Part shown: in pieces, positions 32,947-46,111 of the stretch
How the letters are laid out: the number at the start of each line of letters is the position of its first letter
Numbering within the stretch: position 1 is the first letter of the stretch
NCBI GenBank assembly: GCA_022828595.1
Contig: JAKGHH010000003.1
Location: forward strand, 55,417,759-55,481,758
Source: Nelumbo lutea
Taxonomy: Eukaryota > Streptophyta > Magnoliopsida > Proteales > Nelumbonaceae
DNA length: 64,000 bases
Direction of reading: 5' to 3'
Notes under the pieces: generated by a model
What the model was told of the DNA's origin: nothing
The model's database searches: none
Seen by the model: only the letters and a program-made list of their open reading frames with translations
Translations under genes and position numbers: made by a program

Positions 32947-35900
32947 GATAAGAAAAAAACTAATATAAACCAGAATTAAAAGTTTTATACACAAAACGTA
33001 TTCTTCTCTGATTAGTATTCAAATGATCTGAGTTGTAAGTACAAATGGTTTACACAACTATTTCTACCTGTTTGACCTATATATTCTATTGAGGTGTCTA
33101 CTTGTTGCAGTAAGCCTGTTTTCGCACAAAAAAAAATGAAATCATCTTCTTCCACATCTTATTCAAGACAATTTTACACTTGATGAAGATCCAAATTGAC
33201 CCTTCAAACCAGTGGAAATGGATCAAAAATAGTTCTTAGAAACTTGGAATTAATTTGTCTGAACAAGGTTCTATATTTATATATAAACATGTATCTGTGA
33301 CCAAGCACCCCATGCATCCAATAAAGGTATCTTTAGATGCCAGAAAGAAACAAGAAAAGCGTGATTCCATTCTCAATTTCTTGTCCTATTATATCTTGGA
33401 AGACAACATAGAGATTGAAAAAGGATTTGGCATTTCTTCAAGTTGTTTGAAAGCTGTTCACTGAAATGCTTCAAACAAAAGTATGCAGAAATGAATATCC
33501 ATATAAAATGTGATTTGGATTGTCATTGTCTATCAAGCAAGGGAAAAAGAAGTAAGGAAATAGAACCTGAATTGGGCCAAACGACAAAATTACTTACCCT
33601 CTTTGACCACCATGCATTGGAAGTTTCCTTCCAATGTTATATATGAAGATGCTTTGATAACCCAAGAGAACTGCAATTTTGAAGGGCACTTTTGCCAAAC
33701 AACAAAATTACTTTCTTTGACCACCATGTCGTTTAGAAGGAATCTTCCCGTGATCTAGTATTTCCCTGAAGATGGGTGAGGGTGAGAGTCTGGATCTATT
33801 ACTAAGAAGACACTGCCCATACCATACCCACAAGACCCTACACACAATGGGAACAGTGGAACATTTTTCGTACTTGTGTATGTTGTCATTCATGGAGAGA
33901 TGTTTGTGATGTACTAGACTCTAGCGCCTTGTGGGTGGGGTATAGGTAGTGTCTATGGATAGCAGATTCAAGCCGTGGCGGTATTTGATAAAATAGGTGC
34001 TGAAAAGTTTCTAATTTTAGGTTATTAGTTTATGAAATACTATTAAATTATTATTAATAGCTTTGGATTTAAGCTGTTTTTAGGTTTAGAATCTTTTCCA
34101 CATTCCACTTTCAACAAGTATTCCAGCACTAAAACACTACCTTAAGGGAAAGGGGTTACAATCAATAAATTTTAAAAATAATATAAATAAAAATTTGGCA
34201 AATACTATTCTAGTATCCTCTTCCTTGTGAGGTTCGACCTAACTGGGTGGCGGAGAAAAGGAAAAGAGAAACCTCTCGAGTTGCTGTTTTGACAAGTTAT
34301 ATTTGACCTGGAGAGAAGGATTCAGAACGTTTCAATTCGTATTCTTTTTCCTAAAAAGAAGTATTTTCAACCACTGCAATCACATCCTTCTGGGTTCTGA
34401 TACTTGTAGAGCGTGATGTTTCTATTGAAGCTCTTTTTCTCCATGGAAAAAGATGTTTCTATTGAATTATTATTGTTATTATTGAAAAACTGAGATGGCA
34501 ATAACCAATAAACAAAGGTGATAAAAGAAAGAATACTGACCCATAAAACACTCTGTATGTCTTTGTTTGGCGTATAAATTTTGGCGTGCCAAAACCCTTG
34601 TCAAGCTGTAAACCTGTTTGATCAACTTTCAGTTACAGCTGCTGAGACCTCGGAACAAGAAGGATGATAGTGATCTATCACTTGCGTAGTGGATTCTGGG
34701 CAGAAGGACAATCCCCAACCTACTCATCTTCACATTCTTAGGAGATGGGAACGGAAGGAAAGGAAATTTTCTATGTCCATGTCCAGCTAATCAATTAACA
34801 TTCAACTTTTAAAGCAATCAGGTAGAAGAGGAGAATATGTGGCTCGGAAATTTCCTACCCTCTACAGAGAGATTACGTCCAGTTTACATCCAATCAACAT
34901 GACATAATTTGGGTGCCTGAGAACAAAAAGTTAGACCATGACCGAACCGCATACACACTAATCCAGTTGCACAGCAATGGAAGGCAGAGATAAACCAAAC
35001 CGCGTACACATTCACCCCCTTGTGGGAGTGGGGAAGGACCGAAGGAGGAATGGAGCAATCGTTTAGAACAAAATGGATTTTAACGTATATGAATTATGGT
35101 TGTCTAAATGCTTGGTTGCAAATTCAAATACTGATAAAGTTCTTCACAGCTGTTGGTGGGTCCGGTCAGCCCATTTCTGTTCCCTCACCAGAAAGCTTAA
35201 ACCGAGTGAAGGCCAGGCTTTGTCCATGGCAGGCTAGCTAAAGACCCAGTCCAATCATTCACTGCTCCTGTAGTCCTGTGGTGATTAGAATGCGACAAAG
35301 TCAGTCCTGTGGTGGGTTTTCAGCATTCTATCTAAGGACCCATATTCCTTATTATGAAGCTGTTATGATAAGGCTATATAACCTAGTCATCCAAGATCAT
35401 ATGTTTCCAGAAACAAAGAATGCTGAAAACCCAATTGTCCCATAGCTCATCCAAGTGAGATATGGTGTTGAAGACATCAATTAGTTGGAGGAAGAAAAGT
35501 CCCTCCAACTAATATTTGACTTGTGATGGATGTCAAGTCATTTGGCTGTAAGACCACATTCATTCCTGCTTTTGGACAGGCTTGATATCTGTCATGGTCA
35601 TCCCCAACCTAACCTGAAGAATTAGATCCAACTTTGAGTGCTCCAAAATCCAAAAGCTTGAGATCTCAAACCAAGAATACAGATCTAATTGAATTGGACC
35701 TCAACAACACATTCTGCAACACACTGAAAAACCTTGGAAGCCTGTATATAAAAATCACTCACCCAGGGAAACTCGATTTTTCATTCAGCAATTTTGGTTC
35801 TTCAGTTCTTCACCTCGGAAGAACATAAATATAGTAGGCCTTGAGCCCTCTGCGCCACAGCATACAAGGCTGCAGGCTAATCCTAACAATGCTCTATGGC

Positions 35901-37787
35901 TAGTCATCCCACTTGGCCATGTCCTCTCAAATAAAATGTGGATAGGTTGTTAATGGTTTAGGTAGTTGATGCTAATACATTGATAAAATATGCTTGGGTA
36001 TGCATTTTATACACTAGAAAGAGGCTATCCAAAGAACAACCTCAATACATTTTGCTTTTCGATATCATTCTAACATGCCACTCTTAGTGGTGTTATGGTA
36101 ATTTATTTCTTTTATAGAGGGAACGACAACACATAACACTTGTGAAAGAATTAAAAAGAAATAAGGAAAATACATAATCGCCTACTATAATAGACTACTC
36201 AAGGATTAATAGCCTCATGTAGTGCCCCCAATTTTGTGTCATCCCATTTCACTAAACCCAGGTCTCAAGCAGTTTCACATATCAACAAGGAAAAGCCTCT
36301 CTTTTCTTTTTGGCTGAAATATTACTCAGGAATTAGCCATGCAATTGAATTGATCATTTGCAAGCATAAGTAATCCACACGGAGATGGCGTAGCATCTAG
36401 AAATCTAATCCTTGACCTGAACAACCAAGCAAGTTGGGGAATGGAGCGTTTTCAGCAAACCAGATGACGAAATTGCATCTCTTTATATCTCCTGAGGTTT
36501 AGGAAAGGCAACAACTCCTGTCTATCCTGAAAGAATATCATGTAAAAAAATGTTCATTACTGGGGTTTGAAAAATGAAGCTAATATAAAGTTGAATGGTT
36601 ACTAGTAAGCAACAATCTAGTCTATATATCAATTGGATCAGAAGTTAATAAATATAATTGGCATGATTATAGGAAAAAATCATGTGAGAATAAGATAATC
36701 ATTTCTCCTTGTAAGGATGATTCTTAATCCACTAGTATGTAACCTTTGGGTTTGAAGTTTGGACTTTGGAGCCATGAAGTTTCTATGCATTATGCTTAAG
36801 CCATTAACAAATGATAGGAGTATGCATTAAAACAATTTTTTTTTTCTTATTTTCAGTTTCCTTTTTGATAGTGACAATGTTTTAAGAGATAGGACATACA
36901 ACAACCCAATGGCCAGTATCCAAGGAGATAGTGCAGTGGACACCAAAATCAGACATCTGCAATATTGTAAGCCTCCCTGTGCTACTACTCAGGTTGTGAG
37001 TTGAAAAGCTCCATACCTCAGCTAAGCTGGACATACCCTCTGAGGCATTAGAGCTCTTATTCTCAGGACACGTTTTTCTTTTTTATTTCATTTTCAATAG
37101 AAAAGTTACATGACCTTTAATTATATTCCATGAAGTCAAAGCCTTGTGCAAAATGTTAGAATGATTGACAACCAATACACTCTTTTTTACCTTTTGAAAA
37201 CCATGAAAAGTGGGATGGTATATGGATATGGATTGAGAGATTGAGTTAGACTCCTTTTGGAGTCTAAGATGGAAGAGATTGATGTGGGAATAACTCTAAC
37301 TGTGGGGGCTTCTTTTGATGGGTAACAACCTCATCCAGTTTGAGTTTGATTCTAATCAGGTCACCTTAGCATTGGGCTATAAAAGGAGAACTAAGACGCG
37401 CATCAGTCAAACCTCAACCAGTCAAAGAGAAGTTCAGGCTAAACATGAACAGGAGGCATCATCAAACGCATCCCAGACCTATGCAATGAAAACAGTGGGT
37501 ATGTACCAAAACGAATTGTGTTGTGTTTTTTTTTTGGGGCATTTTAAGATAATTATGTAAAGCCTAGACATACTAACACAAAACATATGCTGCCAGGTGT
37601 CTCCACAATTGCTATCCATTTGTCAATATGGTCATAATGTAGATGATAAATATCAGGGTAATGGCTACAAGTTTAACCTAAAACTCATACGTGGTATGCT
37701 TGGCAAGTCCCAAAAGAATAGGACTGAGGGACTCAGCAGGTATGAAAAGAGAATAGGTTAAATCCGAACAAAAGATCAATTCAAACA
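32947..37787. other. Intergenic, no gene recognised (4.8 kb)
   Basis: No exon with family resemblance, RNA gene or complete element was found on either strand. One local duplication is present: CAAAATTACTT...CTTTGACCACCATG occurs at about 33584-33614 and again at about 33702-33728. Short ORFs (for example 33255-33464, 35634-35828, 37315-37560) have no recognisable content. Confidence 0.5.
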
Positions 37788-37792
37788 ATATC

Positions 37793-38083
37793 TGTTCAAG
37801 TCGGCTGTGGAAGGGTGATTGGTCATTTTGCTTTATGTTAAGAGTGTGGGGTAATTTCTGTTTTAGTCTGATTTAAGTGTTATATCCCAAACTTAAATAG
37901 AGGCACAACTGTCTTTGTGCTTTTAGTTAGAAACTTATAAATAAAATCTGGCCGACTAGAGAGAGTGAGTTTTCTCTAGTTCGAACCAGCCTTTTCTTCT
38001 CTTCTCTTTTCTTCTCCTTCTTTCTCTCTTCTTTCTCTTCTGTTATTCTATAACTAAAAATGGTATAGATCTGAACTTTATCA
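37793..38083 (+). repeat. 5' LTR of the outer copia element
   Basis: 291 bp, starting TGTTCAAG and ending TTATCA. It contains a CT/TTCTT-rich stretch before the end. Its partner is 52455-52730. Confidence 0.85.
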
Positions 38084-38096
38084 TGGTATCAAAGCA
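38084..38096 (+). promoter_or_regulatory. Primer-binding site of the outer copia element
   Basis: TGGTATCAAAGCA directly abuts the 5' LTR. It is one base different from the usual plant copia TGGTATCAGAGC, which is complementary to initiator tRNA-Met. Confidence 0.8.
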
Positions 38097-38609
38097 ACTG
38101 TAACAAGTTTAGATCTGCCAGAATTTTTCAGCACCATTTACCCTAGGTTATTTGTAGATTTCCCATCGATCTCTTGGACATTAGCAAAAGGGCTGAAAAG
38201 AAGTGATCGTTTTCTTCTATTGGAGGTTCTCATGCCTCCGGTTTGTGGTGCAGTGGCCGTTTGTGGTGGTTGGTAGGGAGCTCTCTAATCGATGGATCGA
38301 AGAGGGCTGTATCAGGTGGTGTGGTGGACAGACGAATGCAGTTCTGATTTGTGTTGCTCAAATAGGTGGGTTGCATGGGTGTTATGATGTGAAATGAGTG
38401 TTGATTGGTTGCAGACCTAGTACTATGCGTGTGGGGTGTATTCAGTTGGTTTTATGATGTTGAAAATGAAGAATAACAGTGACTATTAGTGCTGAAAACT
38501 GTGACAGTAGATGTTTTCAGCAATAACCAGTCATTAGTGTGCAGTGTGGTGATAGTAAGTGAGGTGGTGTGATGAGTGAAAAAAAAAGGAAGGGAAGAAA
38601 AAAAATTTC

Positions 38610-39897
38610 ATGGCAGCTAAAGGAGACAGCATTGGACACAAATCTAATGTTACGATTCCCACACATTACCTAAATGTGCAGATAACATTTATTAAACTGA
38701 ATGGTGAGAATTATGTGCCTTGAGATAAATCTATAGAAGTTTTTCTTAGAGCTAAGAAGAGGTGAAGCATGTGAAAGAAGAAAAACCCTTTGTTGATTCT
38801 CAAGGATACAGTGAGTGGGAACAAGACAATACTACTAGAGTATTGTCAAGATGCACAGGAGATTTGGGACCATGCAAAGAAGCTCTACTTTGGACAAGAC
38901 AATACTACTAGAGTATACCGGCTTTACTAGGTGTATTTTAATTTGCAACAGGATAATCAAGTCTTGAGGAATATTATGCTAACATGAGGAATCTTCGCAA
39001 TGAGTTGAATGCACATCATCCCCTTACTTCTAATGTCAATATTCAGCAACAACAGAGAGAGCAACTTGATGTAACCAGGTTTTTAGTAGGATTAAAGTCC
39101 GAATATGAATCGCTGAGAGCACAAATACTAGGTGGGTCTGCCCTTCCCTCTCTTGAAGAGGTGTTTGCTCGTCTTTAGAGGATTTCTGTTAGACACTTGG
39201 ACCTACAGAGAACTCTACCATCTCTGATAGCTCTACTTTTGCAATGACAAAAGGGAGAGATCGTGGAGGTAGAGCATGAGCTCAGGGAGGTTAGCCAAGT
39301 GGTGGTGGTGGTGATGGTGATGGTCCCATGTATAATTGTGGTGATGAGCACATTGGAGGCCAAGATTCAGGGGGAGCTTGTGGTAGGGGATGTGGTAATG
39401 GTCCGAGGAAGTGTACACACTGTGGAATGGAGGGACACACTATCAACTATTGTTATGATCTACATGGCTCGCCTTCAACTTGGGCAAATCATGTGGTAGC
39501 TAATGGTGGTGGTACGAGACAGGAAATTCAACAAGTTGACCGAACACCTTCTACATCTACGGATGCCTCTAGGAAAGAGATGATGGGTGTGCCACATGAT
39601 GAGTATGAGCGGTTCATCAAGCTTCCTCTCCATAGAATACGACCACTCTTGCACACTCTAACATCCAAACCCTCCCATTGGATTATCGATTCTAGAGCTT
39701 CCAATCATATGATTGGGACTCCAGGTGTGTTTTCCTCCCTTTCTCAGTCTTCCACATCTTCCATCTGTGGTATTGGTAATGTTGACATAGATTCATTATC
39801 CATGTCCTCAGTTTTGTATGTTCCCAAATACGCTTTTAACATTATGTCTGTTAGTAAATTGACTAAATCTCTTAATTGCTCTACTATTTTTGACAAG
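38610..39897 (+). pseudogene. Copia gag-protease fragment of the outer element
   Basis: A gag start (ATG 38610) opens a UBN2/Retrotran_gag-type sequence with in-frame stops (for example in the FIKLNGENYVP context). It continues at 38984-39178 with FLVGLKSEYESLRAQILGG. A Gly-rich stretch leads to the CCHC knuckle CTHCGMEGHTINYC (about 39413-39455), and the protease starts with WIIDSRASNHM (39679 onwards), where the catalytic triad reads DSR instead of DSG. The frame stays open to KLTKSLNCS and then breaks at 39897, where an antisense LINE begins. At least three frames are used, so it is non-functional. Confidence 0.82.
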
Positions 39898-39954
39898 TAA
39901 AAATAAAAATTTTATTAAAGGGAAAAAGAAGTTACAGCAAGAGGTGCCAAGTCA

Positions 39955-40452
39955 TCACCCGAATACAAAGACCAAAATTCGGATTAGAGAACATTCACCA
40001 CAATACATATCTGAAAATCCAAGATTTCTCCTAAAACCAAAGTCTTCTCTTTCTACTTGGCTGAACTCTAGAAGAATCAGCAACCAGTCTATCACTGATC
40101 TACCTACAACTGCAACCATCTTGTCCACGCTGCAAGCTTTATGTTTGAAGATCCTTCTGTTCCTCTCCTTCCAAATGTTCCAACAGATTGCAAATGGTAT
40201 ACAACTCCATAGAAATTTTACCTTCTTACTCCCACTCAGCCTGGGCCAAGTAGAGAAAATCTCTGCAATTGAAATTGGGTAAAAGCCTGAGGCCCCAAAC
40301 ATATATGTGAATACTTTCCATAAGAAGCTTGAGAATTTACAAGATATGAATAAGTGAGTAGCATCCTCTTCCTGCCCCTCACACAGACAACATTTGTTAT
40401 CCATGCTAAAACCTCTAGATTTCAAATGATCAACTGTCAATACAATATCCAT
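39955..40452 (-). pseudogene. LINE 1 zf-RVT C-terminal region
   Basis: A 165-codon frame with the zinc-binding pattern CCLCEGQEEDATHLFISC (two Cys, then His/Cys), followed by WNIWKERNRRIF. This is the standard C-terminal domain of plant L1-like RT proteins. It is a separate frame from the RT upstream, so the protein is broken. Confidence 0.85.
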
Positions 40453-41048
40453 GGCTACAGCCAGGCCAATTCAACTCTTGGAGGGACTGGATTTCCCCAA
40501 ATGCCTTTCATATGACTTGAAGCTGAGATGGATCTACTGAGAGCCATATAACATGACTTAACTGTGAATTTTCTATTCTTTCCCTCCTTCCACCAGAGAT
40601 TATCTCTCTACTGAAATGCAGGTTTTGCCCCCTCAAGTTTTTCTAAGAGCAAGATGCATTCCTCAACTTCCCTGTCCAACAGAGGCCTCCTGAATTGCGG
40701 GCTCCAAGTCAGCTGATCTTCCCTTCTTTCGTAACATCCACTAATAGTGATTTCAGACTCTAATAATCTGTACAGACTCGAGTATACTCGCATAGCTTAC
40801 CCACTCCACACCATTCATCCTCCCAAAATATGATTTTAGACCCATCCCCTACCACAAAACTAATAAGGTCTCTGAATTTATTAAAGGCCATGATCCCCTT
40901 CCAAACATCCTGTAAGAAGCTCTCATCGTCCTCGATTCCTAGCCAAACCTCACCACTCCATATTTCCCAGCCACAGTCCTCTTCCACAATGAATTCTCCT
41001 ATCTCCCTAAAAAAAAACCTCCACAACCATTTCCCCAGTAGAGCCCTC

Positions 41049-42888
41049 TTAAAAATTCTCTCTCCTTATCCCAAGTCCACCCTTCTCCTTTGGTAAACAC
41101 ACCTTATCCCAGTGCACTAAATGAAATTTCTTGCCCCCTCCTCTCCCACCCACACTCTCCCAAAGAAAGTCCTTCTGGAGCTTCTCAATCCTTTCAGCTA
41201 CCTTAGGTGGAACCTTTAGCAGAGACAAGTAATATGTTGGAAGGCTAGATATAACACTTCTTATTAGAGTCATTCTCCCTCCCATGGATAAAAATTTGGC
41301 CTTCCACCCATCTAGCCTTCTCTCAATTCTCTCCAAAAGTGATTTCCACAAATTCACTGATTTTATTGCACCACTAATCGACAATCCCAAATATTTGAAA
41401 GGAAGCTTACCAATCCTGCATTCCAGGACGTCAACACACTCCCTCAACAAATCCATCCCAACCTCTCCAACTGCTATTATTGTGCTCTTGGAAAGGTTAA
41501 TCTTCAGACCTGTTAATAACTCGAAGTTCGCCAACACCGCCCTCAAATTCAGCAGTTGGTCCACCTTGGCATCCAAGAAGATTAGAGTATCATCTACATA
41601 CTGCAGATGAGTAATGCAAGGTCCATCTCCTCCTACCTTAAAACCCTCAATTAAGCCCAATTGATCACTTTTCTCTAGAAATAAGTTCAATATCTCCATC
41701 ACCATAACAAACAACAGAGGAGACATAGGATCTCCTTGCCTCAAGCCCCTAGAAGCCTAAAAAAGCTCTGAAGAATTTCCATTCAGAAGTATTGAAAAGG
41801 AGACAGTAGATATGCATGCAAGCATCCAAGTCCTCCATTTCTCCCCAAACCCCATCAAGCTTTGTATTTCTTCTAAGAAACCCCACTCCACATGATCATA
41901 GGCCTTCTCAAAATCAATCTTACAAATCAGACCTGGCCTACCACTCCTCAGACAGGAATCAATGCACACATTGGGCACTAGGACCCCATCCAACATCTGC
42001 CTCCCCTTTACAAAAGCCATTTGAGATTCACCAACCACCTCATGAAATATACATCTTAACATTTTGGATAGAACCTTAGCCAACAACTTGTATGGGCTAC
42101 AAATCAAGTTAATAAGCCTAAAGTCCTTCAAATCCACTGTGTCTTCCTTCTTAGGAATTAGAGAAATGAAGGTGGCATTCATCATCTTCTCTCTGTGGAA
42201 TTCCTTGAACATTGGTTCAAAATCTTTCTCAAGCCACTCCCAACCAGTCTTGATGAAAGTAAAATTGAATCCATCTGGACCCGGTGCTTTGTCTCCAATG
42301 ATGCCTTTTAGAGCTTCTTTGAGGAGATACCAAACTCTTTCTAACCAAATTGCTGAATTTTCACACAATTTTTTTGGTGCTAGATCCCCAAGAGTTAACC
42401 CTCTCCTTATCCTTGATGTGTACAATGTTTTGTAAAAACCTATCACCTTCTCTTGAACTTCCATCCAATTTTCTATCAATTCCCCTCCCACCTGAATTTT
42501 TGAAATGAAATTTCTCCTTCTTGCATTGGCATAGGCATGAAAGAAGGTTGTGTTTCTGTCCCCTGCTTTTAACCAAGTCATTCTGGACTTTTGTCTCCAA
42601 CTCTCCTCCTCTCTATAGATCAGACTTTTCAAATATGACTCCAGCCTCTTTCTTTCCACCCTCTCCTCCCTCAACAAAAGGTTTGTTTCTTCCCATTTGT
42701 CCAACTTGCCCAAATTATCCATAATCTCCTTCTTCCTTAGTTCTAACCTGCCAAACATTGAAACATTCCACTTCTTGATCTCTTCTTTTAGTAGCTGAAA
42801 TTTTCTAGCTAATTTGAAGCCTACCAAGCCATCCACCTTGAAACCCTCTCCCATTTTTCCTTTGCCCAACCTAAAAAATCTGGGTGTC
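41049..42888 (-). pseudogene. LINE 1 reverse transcriptase
   Basis: Two long frames (42888-41757, then 41744-41049), separated by a stop, cover the RT fingers and palm. Motifs seen in order: DGFNFTFIK (fingers); LINLICSPYKLLAK; IDFEKAYDHVEW (first catalytic Asp); RQGDPMSPLLF; and LQYVDDTLIF, the active-site YVDD. After 41049 the frame is lost until 41026-40760 and the zf-RVT segment. The N-terminal edge is cut by the 3'-proximal insertion of the copia element at 42893. Confidence 0.88.
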
Positions 42889-42893
42889 CTAAT

Positions 42894-43163
42894 TGTTGGT
42901 TCGGCTGGTTTAGTGTTTATGTTTGTCATATTTGTGTCTTAAGTTCTTAGTTATTGGGCCTAAACTTGTTTAATTTTTCATTTGTCTAAGTGTCCCATCA
43001 CTAATTAGGGGCATTCTAGTCCATTCATGTAACACTACTTTGTAAACATCTATATAAGATTGTAGGGCCGGCTGAAGTGGGTAAGCCACCATTCTCAAAT
43101 CTTCTACTTTCTTCTTCTTCTTCTTCTTCTTCTTCTTCTTCGGCTGTTGTTTTCCAACAAGCA
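42894..43163 (+). repeat. 5' LTR of nested copia element
   Basis: 270 bp, TGTTGGTT ... AAGCA. A TATA-like CTATATAAG lies near 43050 and a (CTT)n tract at 43110-43140. Confidence 0.93.
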
Positions 43164-43175
43164 TGGTATCAGAGC
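43164..43175 (+). promoter_or_regulatory. Primer-binding site of nested copia element
   Basis: TGGTATCAGAGC, the usual plant copia site complementary to initiator tRNA-Met, starts immediately after the LTR. Confidence 0.93.
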
Positions 43176-43666
43176 ACTAATCCGTCTTCTGGTTACAACT
43201 GCCTCTTTTCTCCTCTTCTCTATTCCTTTTTTTTGTTTTTTATCTCTCCTATCTTGGCCACTGTGAAAAAACCCTACGGCTGACCGTAGAACACAACAAG
43301 GTCTGCATTTAGGGTTTCCCTTGGTTGTAGGGCCCAAGGGGAGTTTGCTCTAGAAGTTGATGCCCTACTAGACACCCTACAGCAGGTAGTAGCCATTCGG
43401 TTGCTAAGAGAGATCTGTGTGGAACAGATCTAGGTGGAAGGACTGAATGAGACAGTCCTAGTACAGATCGTAAGGTTGGTCACAGTCTATGACAGCAGAA
43501 GTCAAAGCCCAGCCTAGTCCAGAAGAGTTTAGCATAGTACAGAGGTAGATTGTTCTTGGTTTCAGACCTGTTACGAGGGGTTCTCAAACTTGTAACAGCT
43601 TCGGTAAGTCTGAAATCATGTTCTTTGTACTAAGTTTTCAATTGTGATCATTGTAAGAGGAAGGAG

Positions 43667-45373
43667 ATGTCTTCAATATCGGGAGAAGTGTCTTTTAGGG
43701 ATAATAGAACTAGTGGGAGGTCTTCTAATCTAGAAAACCCAAATTTGCACAGCTTGCAGATCACCAGTGTATTGTTGGATGAATATAACTTCAGAGAATG
43801 GTCTGTTTCATCCATGTTCTTCATTACTTCCTGGGAACTTACAGGTTATTTAGATGGACAGAAGAAGGAACTTGAAGTGGGTAGTGTGGAGTATGCAATA
43901 TGGCGTAAGAAAAATGCTACTGTTATGTCCTGGCTGCTTGCTTCGATGACTCCAAGAGTGGCCAGGACTGTTCAACACTTTCCCACTGCTGCTAAGATTT
44001 GGGAGAAAGTGTCTAAAACTTATGGATAAAGAAAGAACAATGCAAGAATTTATAGGCTAAACCAAGACATTGCTGCATTGAGACAAGGAGATATGACAAT
44101 TGCAACGTATTTTGCAACCCTAGAAGGACTATGGGAAGAATTTGATCATCATCTTATTCTTGGTTGGGAGAATGTAAAAGACAATGAGAGGCATGATAAA
44201 CAAATTGAAGAGGGTAGAGCCTTTAAGTTCTTGGTTGGTTTAGACCCAATGTATGAGAGCATAAGGTCTCAAATTTTGGGAAGAGATGAAATACCAGATT
44301 TATACCATGTCTACTATCTAGTAAGTAATGAAGAGGTTAGGAGGAAAGAGATACAAGTTGACACTCAAATACAGCCTGTTGAACGATCAGCCCTGATTTC
44401 TTCAAACCAAAAAGGGAGCAAGCATTCAGACAAGAGGCATCTTAAGTGCACTCATTGTGGAGGAGAAAGACATGTAAAAGAGACTTGTTGGATTATTTAT
44501 CCCCATCTGAAACCAACTGCGTTAAGGAAAGACAAGAAGCCCCAGAGGAATCAAACAGCGAGTGGGAACCTTGTTACTAGTCATAGTGGTGATAGCTCGA
44601 AGAACACATCTACAGTTACACCTCCTCCCATGGGACAAACTGCTAATTCCACCACATCTGGGTCCTTGGGTTTCACTGCTGATGAGGTAGAGGTCCTTAG
44701 CCGGGCCTTAACCTGTCTAAGGACTAATTCCCTTGCTTCCACCTCTCTTGCCAGATCAGGTATTGTCTCTACTTATAGTGCAACTAGTTCTATAGAATCT
44801 ACTTCTTGGATTATTGATTTCGGTGCAACTAACCACATGACACACATGTCCTCTTTATTTTTTTCTTACCATTTGATGTATGGCCAAGATAAGATGAGAG
44901 TTGCTGACGGTTCTCTCTCCACCATCTTTGGGAGGGGGGTTGACTTAAGCAAGGACCTCTCTCTTAAATCTATTCTACATGATCCCAATCTTACTTCCAA
45001 TCTCTTATCTGTTTCGAAGCTTACCAAGAATTTAAACTGTAGCATAACTTTCTTTCCTACTCATTGTGTCTTTCAGGACAGATTGACGAAGAGAACGATT
45101 GGGAGCGATCATGAGTGTGGAGGTCTCTACTATTTTGATGCAGACATTAGTTTGGCCTTACAATTATCTACTGCCAGTAGTCAGAATAATGAGGAGTCAA
45201 TAGCAAGGTTACACTTGTGGCATGCAATGATAGGTCATTTAACTTTTTTATCATTGCAAGGGTTGTTTCCTGAATTATTCAAGGGTATTTCATGTCAAAG
45301 TTTAGTTTGTGAAGTGTGTCAGTTGTCAAAACAATGTATAACTCTTTATCCAATTTCTAGTAATGAAATTTAA
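43667..45373 (+). pseudogene. Nested copia gag-protease
   Basis: One reading frame from ATG 43667 runs to a stop at 45371-45373, broken once by TAA at 44027-44029. It encodes a copia gag N-terminal domain (LDEYNFREWS), UBN2-like gag (FKFLVGLDPMYESIRSQILG), a CCHC knuckle CTHCGGERHVKETC (about 44450), protease with WIIDFGATNHMT (the DFG/DSG site; about 44805), and the GAG-pre-integrase HLWHAMIGH zone with CEVCQLSKQ (about 45210-45330). The second Cys/His pairs of the integrase zinc site are present. Only the stops disable it. Confidence 0.88.
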
Positions 45374-46096
45374 GCTCCTTTTAATTTGGTCCATTCTGAT
45401 GTTTGGGGTCCTTCACCTCTTGTTTCTGTAGATGGCTTTTGTTACTTTATTAGTTTTATTGATCACTATTCTCGATGAACATAGATCTACTATTAAAAGG
45501 ACGTGATGAAGTGCCACGGATAACCATGGCATTTTGTAAAATGATTGAAACTCAATTTGACAAGAAGATTAAGCAATTCCATTCAGACAATGCTGCTAAA
45601 TATTTTGAAAGATCCTTGAACCTGTTTATGGAGGATGCAGGCATGCTACACCAGTCATCTTGTGCTAGTACCCCTCAGCAGAATGGGGTTGATGAGCGCA
45701 AAAATAGACACTTATTGGAGGCCGCTCGAGCTTTACTATTTCAGCACAAGATTCCCAAGCACTATTGGACTCAAGCAGTCCTTACCGCATCAAATCTGAT
45801 AAATCGGATGCCATAAGGTGTTGGGTATGAAAACTCATTTCTCTGTCCTTTGTCCTAATCTTCCAAACTTTCCTCTTCCACCTAGATTCTTTGGTTGTGT
45901 ATGTTTTATACATGTAAAGGATTCAAAGAATACCAAGTTGGATCCTAGGGCTACAAAAGGAATCTTTCTAAGGTACTCTCCTACACAGAAGGGTTACAAG
46001 TGTTATGATCCCGTTACCAAGAAGAAATACATCACAAAAGATGTGGTATTTTTTGAGTCACAATCCTATTTTCATTCTTCCCAGAACCCTCTTTAG
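45374..46096 (+). pseudogene. Nested copia integrase core, frameshifted
   Basis: Integrase core pieces in three frames: HSDVWGP (first Asp) just after the stop at 45371; a frame change near 45473; QFHSDNAAKYF (second Asp) and DERKNRHLLE (Glu region) in 45475-45816; another frame change near 45815; then a C-terminal segment with DPRATKGIFL and GYKCYDP to a TAG at 46094-46096. Confidence 0.85.
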
Positions 46097-46111
46097 GGGG
46101 AGACTAGTGGG

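Noticed and set aside
40608..42724. Plus-strand ORFs across the LINE 1 RT
   Set aside because: They are antisense shadows of the minus-strand reverse transcriptase.
43077..43337. ORFs rich in Ser or Arg around the CTT repeat in the LTRs
   Set aside because: They come from the (CTT)n microsatellite within the copia LTR.
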